DNA from: Epiperipatus broadwayi
Taxonomy: Eukaryota > Onychophora > Udeonychophora > Euonychophora > Peripatidae
Assembly: GCA_028023455.1 (NCBI GenBank)
Contig: JAQFVV010012420.1
Coordinates: 2,292,001-2,356,000, forward strand
DNA: 64,000 nucleotides
Reading direction: 5' to 3'
Shown: piece after piece, positions 37,236 to 49,000 of the stretch
Numbering within the stretch: position 1 is the first letter of the stretch
Layout of the letters: each line of letters starts with the position of its first letter
The notes under the pieces: model-generated
What the model was told of the DNA's origin: nothing
The model's input: the letters and a program-made list of their open reading frames with translations, nothing else
Databases searched by the model: none
Made by a program: the position numbers and the translations under genes

Positions 37236-37777
37236 TGAATATACATAATGTATGGAAACCATTAATTAACTTTGCTCTTAAAAAGAAGTGGAGAAATCAG
37301 GAGGAACCTCATAGATAAGTACATAAAATTTCTACTGAATGTTGAGCTTTGGCTGTATGGCTCAGTTAGAATGCTATCTTAAAATTTCAATACTCAATAA
37401 TCTAAGGATCCAGGTTTGATTCCCATGCTAGTACTGTTACTGGTCAGGCCAACAACACCTAAAGAAGAGAGGAAAATAATATCTCCTGAAACATTGTACA
37501 TGTACTAACCTGTTTGATGTGCTATTACTAACAGTTGAATGTATTTGGAATATTTAAAAATAAGTTAAATTTTTCCAAAGACATTCAATACTCATATTAG
37601 ATGATGGAATTAGTCCAAACAAGAAATACATTATAATACTATATGCATGTATAGCATAAAGCAAAGATCTACAGAAATAAGATGTTCAAAATTTTTGTTT
37701 CCAATTTAAGATGCACCCCTTTTCTACAGGTCTAAAATTTGAAAAAAAAAAGTGTATCTTATATTCGAGATAATATG

Positions 37778-40700
37778 ATAATATAAAATGAAGTCAAAAT
37801 TAGTCTAACAAATCATGTTAAAAGACTTCTCTTAAAGTTACATTTTCATTTAACATTGTCAAACTCACTCCACTCACAACATTGACACCATCCACTTCAA
37901 ATAAATGCAATAATGATTGTTACTAATCGTTTTATAAAGAAGAGATTATCTCTAGCACAGATATAAACTTTAAATCTCAGTTAAAGATTAATATATTTGA
38001 TTTTTTAATTTTAAACATACACACACTGAAATTATTCACCTTTCTCTTTCCCATGCATAATATATTTATAGATATAGTAAACAATCTCCATACTTCCCCA
38101 TTCTTTTTAAATTCATATAAATAAAGATACAATAAAAGACAAATGAACCCAAGATGCATTTCATGCTGGACTAGCAGTCGCAATGCCACATTTAACTAGA
38201 AAGATATTTTTTTCTGTTGTTTTTATATATAAAGATAATAAATAAATAAAAAATCTAAAATAAATATAAACTGGCAAAAAGTAATACATCTTTAATTTCT
38301 TTTTAATTTTGTTTTATTTATTTCAAGTTAGGATGGCATATTCATTTATAAATGTTGCTAAAAATTATGAAATAAAAGATTCAGCAATTCTAAAAGGATA
38401 GCACCAATGCTAAAAACTGTATCATATTATAACTATATATATATTGTTTTTAAAATTTATCTGATAAAACTAGATTAATTCAAACCACATTAATAATTAT
38501 AATAATAGCAAGATATATATTTTACCAAGCAATATTGAATAGCTTATTGGGATATAGCTATTTGAAAGACAAATTTCAAGTTCGCTTATGACCTGAAAAC
38601 AATTTCACTTATCCAATCAGACTTAAATATCTACAACTATGATTCTTTTGGAAAATAATGACATACAGCATTTTCTAACTGCAGCATCCAATATTATTAC
38701 AAAAACTAAGATTAAATTAAGCAAATTTGTTTTATGTGATTAAATTATTTCCAGCTTTTAAAGAAACTATAACTATTAAAATTATATTAAAAAAAAAAAA
38801 AGACACAAAAAGTGACGATGAGCAAAAATATTTTAATTCTAATAATTTTTAAAAATATTAATTTGAAAGAAAAATCTTATAAATTGCTAAAAGCAAAGCA
38901 ATCTGCTAATTGTGAGCTTCTCTCAAAATTTCATCTTATTTAGAAGTTTTACTTGATAATCTAAATTATGAGACCAACAATAGTCTTAAAGTATTTTCAC
39001 TCAAAATAGTAGCCAAGAAGAATATTTAGATGCATTAAGTCTTTGATCCCATTCTGTTTAAAGTCCCTACTCTGACACTGTTTTCTGCTTTAATAAAAAA
39101 TAGTTTGCATGGTTAGTTGCTCTGGAAATTGTGAAACATTCGAGAACTAAATGACAGGTTGAGCACAATGACTGTTTTCACTAGATCAATATGTGTGTTC
39201 ATTTTTAACTCAGCTGGAATTGATCCAGAAACTTTTAACTGTGAAGTTCATTTTGGAATCTGTTACTCTTACTGCCATTCTAAAATGTATAGAACTTTAA
39301 TTTTTTTTATATATCAAGCATCTTAATTATATAAAGTTCTATGCAGTTTAGAATGACAATAAAAATAAGAGATTAGAATAAAATGGGTTAAGAGAGAGTT
39401 TAAAAATAGTAATTGCTAGTTGTGGTGATCAAATGTTATTACTTGACTTTGGTACTTTATTGCTTAGTTGTTCAATCTATATCTAGAAAGAGCTTAATAT
39501 ACGATTAAAATATCACATGACTTTCTCATATCATTCTAAAAATAGGGCAAAGAGAATGGTTTAGTTAAATTTATTTAGCTACAACTAATTAAATGATTTT
39601 AATTAAAAACGCTTTTGTGCAATATATTCAACAAAACATCACAACTTTCTTTAATAAATTTCAACAATAATTCATTTTATTTACCCTATTCCAAACTATC
39701 TGAATATAAGATTGAGCAATGAGATTGGTTAGCAGTACCACTTCCATATCATTGACAGTTATCATTGAAAAGCACTGGGATTTGCACCTATATTCAGTGA
39801 CACATTTATTTTTTTATATTATTCAAATTGGTTTAGGTTCAAAATTTTGGGGCATTTGAATCTCAGATCCTTATTTAGGATAATAAAAGTTAAATGGCTG
39901 CTGGATGTGGAGGTGAAAACCCAATGTATCTTATTGATGAAGACTAATAATTAGAAATTAATCTGAGGATTTGAATATGCATTATCATCCAGTACTTATG
40001 AATTACTCAAACGTATAAAAAATAGGTTTTTTGAAAATCTGTGTGTTAACTTACAAACAAATTATTATCTATGAGATACAAAAACCATGAATGACAAACG
40101 TATTATTTTTCAAACAGTAATGCATGATAAGACTAGAGAGAGAAAAAACAGTTTATTTATTTTTGTAAATTAATTTAAATATGTATTTATAAAATAGTAA
40201 TTTTAAATTAGTTCATTTAAAAATGAATTCAATCCTTTCTTGTTTTACAAAATGTTAAATTATTTCATTTAGAAACATTTTCTTGCGTTTATTAAGAAAG
40301 ATTAAAACTTATGTTTATATAAAAGATTAAAACTTTCTATTAATATTTAAGATAATTTTTATATACGCTCTCGTTAATACTATTTCCGGCAAGATTTTTA
40401 ATTCTATTTGTGGAAAGTTAGAATTTATACCGTATAGTCAAGAATTTTATTTGCGTCTTTGGTCTATAAATACCTATTAATTAATTTTTTAACTTTGAAG
40501 AATCAAAATACTACATCTACTATAAACAAGCTTTAAATTTCGATCAGCATCTTCAGGGAATTTTGTGAAGTAATTTAATGACATTTTTTTGTAGTAATAA
40601 ATTAAAAAAACAACAATTTGACAATCTTTAAACCAGACTTCCATTTGTTTTAAAAGATTATCTAAAATTTCAAAGAAAAGTCTACTTGCTTTTGGGATGT

Positions 40701-40800
40701 TGTCATTTTCAATTCTAAATCATTGTTTAGCTGAATTATCTACAGACATTTCATTTGATTAATCCCAGTAATTTTCAAACCGATAATGTTTGCAAATAAT
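37778..40800. other. No gene recognised
   Basis: Three kilobases of AT-rich sequence. A 70-codon minus-strand frame at 37977-38189 resembles nothing I know. A pair of inverted segments near 39290-39300 and 39333-39345 (ATAGAACTTTAA / ATAAAGTTCTAT) forms a small hairpin. Nothing else is supported. Confidence 0.45.
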
Positions 40801-41700
40801 TGTTTTTTTATCTTTCAAAAGTAATCTTTATTAGTAAAAGGATTACAAAAATTTTGGGTACACTTACCCCTTGAGAATTACAAAGTGTTCAATGTGACAA
40901 ACAAGGTAAAACAATTATTGATTATATAAAGTAAATATGCTTGATAATAATTATGTCCATTAAAGAGTTGCTATAATGTTGATATTAATGTGTATCTGAA
41001 CATGAGTATCTATACATGGATCTACAAGGTCCAGCTACTGAGAAGCTATCCATCACCCAATGATCCCACCCCTGGGGCCCCGAAGCGAAGATTCAAATGC
41101 TTCAGCTGAATAGGTGGACAAGTCCAGCATTGTGCCAACCACCACAACAGGCAGCGAGGTCCATGGCTCAAGTCCATTGAATAATAAATTTTCGACCTGC
41201 AGCTGAGCCATGTCAAGACCATTCCAGATGCCCCTGTCTCCCAATCAACAGTCCAAAGGTGCAGGGACCGCATTTGGTCTACCTGCCCAGAATTGGAAAG
41301 CCAATTAAGAAAAACACATAGCGCGCACAGATTTGCACTGCCTAAAACCAACCTATCAAGGGGGCACAGCAGCCAACCAGAGCAGGAATGGTGCTGAGAC
41401 TTTGACCAGGTACCCTTCCAGCAGGTTTTCCAGGTAGCGACAATAATTGTCAACAGCCTGCACCAAAGAACCAGCCTCCTAATGACCGCCACCATCCCCG
41501 AGGAAGAAAAGAGAAGTGCAGACCCATGCCCGGAAAATTATTGCAGCAAAGCCTCCATCAAAGTTACAAAATTTGGAGGTGGCCCAAATCAGACCAACCA
41601 CCTTACAAACTCTCTAATTTTAAAGTTAACCAAAGAAAAAAATGATTAGCTCAAATCAACATTGCCATAATAAACAAGCCATCAGGGGGTTGAAACAGCC
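40801..41700 (-). other. GC-rich block, candidate 3' end of a minus-strand gene
   Basis: From about 41040 to 41620 base composition jumps well above the rest of the window, on an abrupt scale. On the minus strand a polyadenylation signal AATAAA lies at 40832-40827, about 200 bases beyond the GC-rich part. Several frames are partly open: one minus frame is open for 149 codons (41495-41046), another holds the segment NGLDMAQLQVENLLFNGLEP. I cannot identify any of them. Options are the last exon and 3' untranslated region of the gene whose exons lie at 43.0 and 47.8 kb, a processed pseudogene, or an unrecognised repeat. Confidence 0.4.
41356..41478 (-). CDS. Candidate terminal coding exon, unknown protein
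   Basis: On the minus strand a pyrimidine-rich tract (CACTTCTCTTTTCTTCCTC), then CATTAG, precedes a 40-codon open stretch that ends in TGA. It translates as EAGSLVQAVDNYCRYLENLL, then EGYLVKVSAPFLLWLAAVPP. The helical, hydrophobic-ended sequence matches no family I recognise. The phase needed to join the 42925-43018 exon directly (one extra base) does not fit, so at least one further exon would be needed. Weak call. Confidence 0.25.
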   Translation of the reverse strand, partial: EAGSLVQAVDNYCRYLENLLEGYLVKVSAPFLLWLAAVPP

Positions 41701-41720
41701 TCCAAAGTCTGCTTCATTGT

Positions 41721-42924
41721 TGTTAACTCTTGATACATGTCATATATTCTAAATACTAGTTCAACTCATCTGACTGCAAGGTTCTCCAGAGATTATGATC
41801 TAGTAATATATTTCCATTTGGTTATTCCAATTATGAACAGTGATTAACATTGTAGGATTCTTGCTTATTGTTTGGTTGTACGGTAGAGCTGGATGGCAGC
41901 AACCTGTTATAGTAACTAGTTTCTGTAACCATGTTGTGGACTTGGTTGTAGTAGGATCCCAACTGGGACTCTTGTATTGATCCTATTTGAATTCTGCTTA
42001 TGTTAATTGAAATCTAGGTCTTGATTAGTAGTCAAGGTTTCAATTGTATAGTGTAAAAGTTTGTAATCTTTGGATTATTCCTAATCATTGTTGGATTAAA
42101 AGAGTTGAGTGAATTGCAGCTTCAATATCTTTGTTTGGGTCTATACCATCATTTGAACTTGTTTTTATCTTTAAATCATTGTTTTTTGGCTCAGGAAACA
42201 CTTCGTTCTAATTCTGTGTCAATTTGAAAGTTTTCTATTCTTTTTGTGGTGCCCCAATCGCACTGGAAGTGGCCCAGTAACTTTGATCTAATCATCAGAA
42301 AAAAATAATTCTTGTGCAGTGAGATGGCTTAAAACATAATCTATAATGTTTGATTCTAAAATTGAGATCGAATTCATATTTAAAATAATTTTCCCCTCCT
42401 GCACTGTTCTACCACATTCAGCCACGATGATATCGTAACTTTTTTCTTATGAACGAATTAACGCTGGGATTTCTTTTTTTTTTTTTTTTAATTTCCATAG
42501 GTTTATGAATACTTTTGTGTCTAGTTTGTTTCTTGGTCTATTTCTTGTTTTGTTTGCAGCCGTAGAATCTTGCTATATCTGATGCTATTGTGAAATTCTT
42601 GAGACTATCTTTATTAAGCTTTTTTTTTTTTTTCCAACGTTTTCAATAAAATTTGACCAGCCAACTATATCTCAATTAATCCTATCATTGAGCTTAGGAT
42701 TTCTAGCAACTTTTTTTTTTTATTTATTTAGTTTCATTTTAAAATCTTTTCCCTTAGTTTTATTCTTATTCAAATGATTCTAAGATTTCCTTATACTGGC
42801 TTTTGCCTTTTTTAATGGCAGCCATTTGCATAGAACGATACGATTGATAATTTCAAATACTTTCGAGTGAAAACTGATTTCAAATTTCTTGTAAAGGTGA
42901 TGAAATTATAAAACAAGTACTCAC
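41721..42924. other. Probable intron; no separate gene
   Basis: Moderately AT-rich sequence with T-runs (42474-42490, 42620-42633, 42711-42720) between the candidate exons. No element recognised. Confidence 0.35.
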
Positions 42925-43018
42925 CTACATCTTGGCAAACTTTTTCCCCCATAAACTTAAACTTGAAAGCATAATGAGTCTCATTCTTCTGGTGCCAGTG
43001 AACAGTCAACTGCTCCAG
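42925..43018 (-). CDS. Candidate internal coding exon, unknown protein
   Basis: On the minus strand a strong acceptor (CTTTTTTTTCCACTTCCTG then TTGCCAG, ending at 43019) and a consensus donor GTGAGT (42924-42919) bound 94 bases, open in one frame: LEQLTVHWHQKNETHYAFKF followed by KFMGEKVCQDV, ending in phase 1. Composition is protein-like (Trp, His, Cys, charged residues), unlike the low-complexity frames around it. I do not recognise the family. A Penelope-like inverted repeat begins about 45 bases upstream of the acceptor, within the intron. The exon could be part of the gene that starts at 47.9 kb. Confidence 0.5.
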
Positions 43019-43064
43019 CTGGCAACAGGAAGTGGAAAAAAAAGCATATAATTGTTTTGTTGTG

Positions 43065-44205
43065 ACATTGAATGTCTTTAGAAAAAAATTAAACATAAAT
43101 TGGACTTTCCATATACATTCAATTGTTAATAGTAGCACACAGATTAGTATTATTCTCTCTCTTCTACAGGTGGTGCTGGTCTGACCAGAGACAATACTAG
43201 CAAGGAAAATGAACCTGGGGCCTTTATATTTTGTGAATATTGAATTTTTAGTTAACACTCTAATCAACTGAGCTATTCTTCCGAAGGTAGTAGAAATTTC
43301 ATATTTCTTATCTATGAAGGTTGATTTCTCCACTTTTTTTCTGAAAGGAATGTAATTAGCAGCTTCTATACATTACATATTATCATAATGTATAGACTGA
43401 GGAATTATTTGCCATTGACATGTCAGTAACTTTTATACTTTTTTCTCTCTATTCAATATTTTTGTATTTTCCCAATAAAACATATGTTCATTAGAACCAT
43501 CATAGTCTACTATTTTAGATATATCTGTTTTCTCTATTCTAATTATCAGTTTGCACTCTTTAATCACTTTTCAGTACAGTGACTGATTTCATCAATATAC
43601 ATCCTCCACCCACACACATCACATGGTATTCCACGGAAGCAATTTTTGTTTGTGAATGTGGGAGGATATATGTTGGTGGACCAGTCTTTCTATTAAAAAG
43701 TGATTGGAGGAGCACAACTGATGATGACAAAAGAGGAAATAAAGACATATCCAAAGAAGTTACTCACATGGTAATGGTAAAGATAATATATAATATTTTG
43801 GAAACACTAATAAACCTTGCTCTTAGGAAAAAAGTGGAGAAATCAGAAGGACCATCACAGAGAAGTATATGAGATTTCTATTAATTGTTGCCTTTGGAAG
43901 AATAGCTCAGTTGACTGGAGTACTATCTTAAAATTTATTATTCATGAATCTAAAGGTCCAGATAAAATTTCCATGCTAGTACTGTCACTAGTCAGGAAAT
44001 CAATATCTGAAAAGAAAATATAATCACAATACTAGCAACATTGTGTTAGATACTAACTTGTGTGCTACTACTAACAGTTGAATATGGTATGTTTACATTT
44101 TTTCTAAAGACATTCAATGTTTAATATTAGATGATAGAAATAGTTCAATATATAATTAATACTACAATGCCATCATCAGTAACCTTCAGAGACACATTGT
44201 TACTT
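43065..44205. mobile_element. Penelope-like inverted repeat, older copy
   Basis: Left arm (about 43065-43620, minus) and right arm (about 43621-44205, plus) repeat the plan of the 36.1-kb element: outer ACATTGAATGTCTTTAGAAA motif, diverged tRNA-like block (left near 43205-43285, right near 43895-43975), an AAAGTGGAGAAATCAGAAGG inner segment, and GIY-YIG remnants in the middle. The left outer end is truncated compared with other copies. The right arm continues to the segment matching the usual terminal TCTGAAGG motif (near 44185-44195, inverted). No reliable target-site duplication. More diverged than the other copies, so probably older. Confidence 0.65.
43621..43780 (+). pseudogene. GIY-YIG endonuclease remnant
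   Basis: The open frame reads EAIFVCECGRIYVGGPVFLL then KSDWRSTTDDDKRGNKD. CECGRIYVGG corresponds to the second half of the GIY-YIG signature in the 36.1-kb element (CECGRTYIGE), followed by the same arginine-rich helix. The rest is lost. Confidence 0.6.
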
Positions 44206-47200
44206 TATTTTTGCTTGAAGACCTAAAATGTCCAGAAATATATCATGATAGGCTTGTGCAATTAGATTTTTTTTACAAGCTTGTTTTTTTAAAGTTAAAA
44301 TACACATTTATATTTGGCTAAAGTAGATAATATTCTATTATGGTTAATATTTACAAATTATATAAATCATTTATGAATTTTTCAATTTAAACAGCATCTA
44401 AACACAATTAATAATTGTGAAATATTCCTACAATCAATACTTGCATCAAGTAATATTGCAACAAATTAAGCATTTTTTTTTTCATTATGATAATAATTAA
44501 AAATAATATTTCTGACAGAAGCTATTACAATCTTTCTAAATTTGATTAGAAATCCTGAAAATATTCTTGCAGAACCTAAATGACATGACATCAGTTCATC
44601 ATAATTATATCATAATTGCAGCAACAACATTTCATGACCAATAAATGCCAATTCATGTATTCTTAAGCAACTCATTACCATAATTAAATGCTCCAATATT
44701 TTCCTTTTTTTTAAACTTTCTCATTGTGAATTGAAATATTTAAATTTGTTTGTGTATTTATAGCACAATCAGTATGAACTGAATAAATGTTTTAAATGAA
44801 ATCTTTGCTTTGAGATAATTGAATAATATTTCAAGATTTAAACAAATTATTTAATCCATTAAAAGTAGTTGAATTTCATACACTTTTTCTTTAGAAAAAG
44901 AAGATATAATCAAAAAAATATTTTCCTTTTTTTTTATACACCTTATTAGCAAAAATATTGTGTTGTTATAGCAATTATTTCTGATTTTGGTTTTCCTGTA
45001 TTAGCTTTTTTTTTTTTAATCAATAAAATTCAGAAATTTAATGAATTTGTCAATAAAGAATTAATTATGTAACATTTAATGATAGATTTCGTTATTTCAT
45101 ATTATAATGAATTTAAATAACACACACACATATATATATATTAAAAGGTAGACAATATGAAGCAAAGATTAGAATTAATTTGAGGATTAAGTTAAATTAA
45201 CACCTTTAAACTATTGACATGCCATGATGACAAGAATGGTATAACTTTTAATATCATAGGAATTCAATTTAGATTTTGCTCCCATGAGACAAAGACATGT
45301 CAGAGCAAGAAAATATTAGCAGAGCAAATCATTCACTAACTAATACTTGGGTCACATTGAATGGCCAGCTAAAATAAATAAATGGTTGATGTTGTCATTT
45401 ATTAATTTAAAAAAGTTGAAAAAAATTTGCAAAATATTATAAATATGAAAATGCTACTCTTATAGATATGAATTTTCATTGGTTTCAAAGGAACTTTCAA
45501 AGGAGTACAGGAAGAAAAAAGTCATTTATACATTACAATTTTACACATTAATTTTTTTTTTTAAATGAAAGTGCTTTATATCATTCTTTTCTTCCATAAT
45601 TTGTCTTTCCTGTAGCCAGTATCATTCCATTTATTTTTAAGACAGCTCTTTCTTTATTTATTTTTAAAAGAAAAACAACAAATCATTCTGTTATCCTATA
45701 TTTATTTCAATACCATTGCTTTTTAAAAATATATTTTGTACAGGATAATATTTTAAGATATATTTGTTTACTGTAAATTCTAGCTCTAAAATATTCTGAT
45801 AAAAATTAGTTTATTTTTATGGTTTAATAAATTATATTTGACCAAAAAATTAATAAAATTTTAAATCTGAAATTTGAAAATTTTAAGGGCAGAAATTATT
45901 ATGGTCAGTAAAGAAATGAAATAGCAATAGCAGTGTTTCATGTATATGTAAAATAAAATAAAATAACTTAAAAATAGTGTATAAATACTGAAATGGTAGG
46001 GAAAAAACAGAGTAAGGGGAAAAAATAATATAAAGAAAATTTAAAAAAGAAGAGAGAAAAAAAACAACAACTTGATTTTAATGCATGAATATAAAAGGCT
46101 GTAAAGTATTTTAAGGGTAAAAAAAAAAACATCTTAAAAATAGTTATACAGTTATAAGAAAAGACAGTCAAAATAATTAGTTCTGTGCAGTTTATTATAG
46201 TGATAAAATGATGGATTCAGGAGTTAGATGGTTTTAGGAACAAAGTTGGATCTTTCTCTTCAAATGCTACACCATCAAATTATTTTATGAATGACTAATC
46301 ATTTGATTGTTGTTGTTTTTTAATTAATTCAAAAATGTATGAATGGTCAGTTACATTAAAGCATAGATCTATTTTAGTAAGGGGAAAAAATTGTATATGA
46401 AGAGCTAATTTGGATAATGCATCTTAATAACATAAGGCTCATTAACTTATTAAATTTTATGATGAAATTGTGTTAAGCAAAGGCAAACTATCATTAGAAA
46501 TGGTCAAGACTTGCCAGTAGTATATTACTGCTTAGTTTCTATTTTTGTCTGCATATAGAGAACTTATAATATTCAATACTTTGATGATTAATACTAATTT
46601 ACAAATATATAAAATAATGTAATATAAATGATAACTAAAATGGAAATGCTGCATAAAATTAAATGTAACAATAGTTATTAATTATCTGACAAAAGATGAA
46701 TCTCATCCAACATCTCAAATAAACGTTTCATCAATCATCTTCTTTCCTTTTTTTACTTATTTTTCTCTCATTTTGTACAGTTTATGCTCAATTCAATTTT
46801 CCTGTTTCTTATTTTTTTTTATTAATATTTATATTTCGGACACTATTTTTTCCATTCGTCTTCAAACATATCTTAAGTCGCTATCATAACTCATTTGCTT
46901 CTAAAAGTCCAAGTCTCCAGTTCATATAAGTTACTTTAATATTTTAACAATAAATAAAATTGTAATAATTATTTTAAATAAATGCTACTTATGCATTGTA
47001 AGCATAGACAGTAATGATGATTAAAAAAAAAAGAAACAAATCTAAAACATCTCAATAATTTCCAAAAAATATAGTAGATCATGAATTTTTATCGTACAAT
47101 TCTTTAACTCAAATTATTATTAACAAAAGTTTTCGTTTTTCATCATATTTTGTTTTTTCATTATATGTAGTATATAATTTATTCTTAAAACATTCTAAAA

Positions 47201-47774
47201 TAGAAAAATAGGAAGTAATTATTAAAAGTATATTTCCTTCTGGTTGTTCTCGAACAATAATAATAACAACAAAAAAATTAATATTATAATTAACTTATTC
47301 TTCTACTCCCCTCCTATCCCATCATTCTAAGCATACACAAGCAGACATCTATACAGTCTGCATTATGCTTGGTTGAACATAAATACGTTATGTTGCACAC
47401 ACATTTTACATGTGTAGGTATATGAAAAGATAATTGTTTACAAACTTATAGTACACACGCACATGCAATCACGGGGTTACAATAATACAAAATATATATA
47501 TAAACATAGTGATATATGTATTTTTTCTAAAAATAATTAGCAATGATTCAAATAAACGGTCTGTTATGTAAGCTTAGAACGCTGGCACAAAATATTTATA
47601 CACTACACCATGCATACGGAGACGTAGCCATTTACATACATATATTCAAGTATGACTATACGGAAGTACTTGATAGATTGTATTTATATCTTTTTCTCAA
47701 GTAGTAATTTTATAAATTAATTGTCATTTTCAGTCACTAAATAATTAAAATAATTATTATATAAGAGAAATAAA
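44206..47774. other. Probable intron; no separate gene
   Basis: AT-rich sequence with A/T homopolymers, a CA/TA dinucleotide run at 45121-45142 and a decayed SINE-like segment near 46200-46265 (GATGGATTCAGGAGTTAGAT). No exon that I can support. Confidence 0.4.
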
Positions 47775-47780
47775 CTTTAC

Positions 47781-47895
47781 CTTTTCCTTTGGCCCGTCCT
47801 TTGCCCAATGTTAAGTTATGCAATTCTTTATACCAAGCAGGTACAGTATATGATCTAGGCCTGATTGTCACAGTTGTCATCTTTATTAGGCTCAT
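47781..47895 (-). CDS. Candidate first coding exon, unknown protein
   Basis: On the minus strand an open frame starts at 47895 (ATG, MSLIK) or 47880 (ATG, MTTV) and ends at a good splice donor AAAAG|GTAAAG (donor 47780-47775), leaving phase 1. Translation: MSLIKMTTVTIRPRSYTVPA then WYKELHNLTLGKGRAKGK. An in-frame TAA lies three codons upstream of the first ATG, which supports a start here. The composition is clearly protein-like and less AT-rich than its flanks. The opening recalls short N-termini of the M-(A/T)T-V-K/RP type in axonemal proteins such as tektin-2, but that is only a weak resemblance and I do not name the gene. Confidence 0.5.
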
Positions 47896-49000
47896 TTTAA
47901 ATTAATTAAATTGCATATTACTGAGTATCAGCTATATTACAAAAATTTTACATTTCAAAACAATAATAAAAAATCAAGGATTTCCCTCCTTCCATGTCTA
48001 CCCCCAACGAAAATGGCACAAACCTCTTTAAATTATCAAACTTCAAGGTAACGACTGATACAATGATTATTATAACTTTTTTTTTTTTTCGTAAGATTTT
48101 AGCACCTCAAAGAAATATCTCTTTCCAAGATTTGATAATCATAATCCATGGGAAATGTTATTAAACAAGCAGTAGTTTGAAGAAATGATATTCTCGTAAC
48201 TCTAATAAGAAACACATATTCCCATAAGGTTTAAGCAAGGTATACCAAGGTAGAATTTAGTTTTATGAACTAATTATCATATTCAGTATTTTTATAAGAC
48301 CATTCAGCAAAGGAAATGAGTTGCATTAATGTCAGCAGGTGAGAACTGGAGATTGCCGGTCTCATTCTTAATATTAAGGGGAGTTTTTCATCTTTTATTT
48401 TCATTCTCACTCATTAATACAGTTTTTTTTTTTTTTTACTCTCCAATGTAACTCCACCCAAACTTTAACAGTTCTACTATTCCCCGTCAGCAAATAGGAT
48501 TGTTCTTTGGCTTTTTTTTTTTTAAACGGGTACGCAACGAAAAACAACAAAATAAATTTTACCTGAGCTAAAAAAGGGAAAACTTTTTTTAAAGATATAT
48601 CTATAAATTCAAATTCCCATAACAATGAAGATATGGTCCAATGCAGTGACTGCGAAAAAAATTAACATCAAAAATTTAATTACTTTAAAAGTTTTACTTG
48701 TTTGTGCGTGTGTATGTGTGTTTTGATTACCAGTAATCAATCTATTTGATTGCAAACAATGATTCAAGTTGTGTTCGACATTAGTGGGTTGAGTATGAGA
48801 ATGTTGGATGTGCGGATGAATGAATGGGTGTTCACATACAAATTAAATTAAAAAAATAAAACTTATTTTTAGATAACAATAAGCTGTTAGTCGACAAAAT
48901 CTCTGTAAATCATAAATTATATTTGGTTGCTAGGATAGTTTTGTATCAATGGATCAAATTTTTCCATGGTGATAAGACAATTTTCATTTTCATAAGATAC
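47896..49000. other. Region upstream of the candidate minus-strand gene
   Basis: Slightly less AT-rich than the surroundings, with T-runs at 48069-48089, 48424-48438 and 48510-48522. It could hold the promoter and 5' untranslated region of the gene beginning at 47895. I see no specific core promoter motif that I would defend. Confidence 0.25.

Larger units (their letters stand above)
36135..37629. mobile_element. Penelope-like element, two 3' ends in inverted orientation, with 13-bp TSD
   Basis: A 1495-bp insertion between two copies of ATTATAATACTAT (36122-36134 and 37630-37642). The left arm (36135-36777) reads on the minus strand and the right arm (36778-37629) on the plus strand. Both arms contain GIY-YIG endonuclease sequence, a 3' untranslated region, the tRNA-like block and the outer TTATTTCCATCATCTAATATG motif. 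So two 5'-truncated ends meet head to head, the coding parts central and the 3' regions outward. Penelope-like elements carry a reverse transcriptase followed by a GIY-YIG endonuclease. Only the end of that protein survives. The right arm starts further upstream than the left. Confidence 0.85.
35189..37777. mobile_element. DNA-transposon-like element with TIRs, containing a nested Penelope-like insertion
   Basis: The left end CATATTAACTTGAATATAAG (35189-35208) and the inverted right end, ending at 37777 (CATATTATCTCGAATATAAG read on the minus strand), are alike. Similarity continues for a few tens of bases (GACACCCCTGAATTTAGATG; GATACAC...GGGGTGCATCTTAAATT). The interior holds two units of a 174-bp direct repeat at about 35590-36000 and then the 1.5-kb insertion described next. 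No transposase is present. A superfamily call (hAT-like) is tentative because I cannot find a clean target-site duplication. Confidence 0.55.

Noticed and set aside
37440-37520. Possible second hammerhead in the Penelope-like arms (CTGAAGA ... GAAAC)
   Set aside because: A CTGANGA-like strand and GAAAC occur at hammerhead-like spacing (also near 6830-6870), but the flanks do not form stem I and in most copies the base after GT is G, which is not a valid cleavage site.
42812-43333. 173-codon minus-strand frame taken as one protein
   Set aside because: It joins Penelope-like repeat, a splice acceptor, the 94-base candidate exon and intron. Only 42925-43018 looks coding.
43046-44157. 8-bp repeat ATATAATT as a duplication around the 43.1-kb element
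   Set aside because: Element-like sequence continues past the second copy to about 44205, so the match is probably chance in AT-rich DNA.
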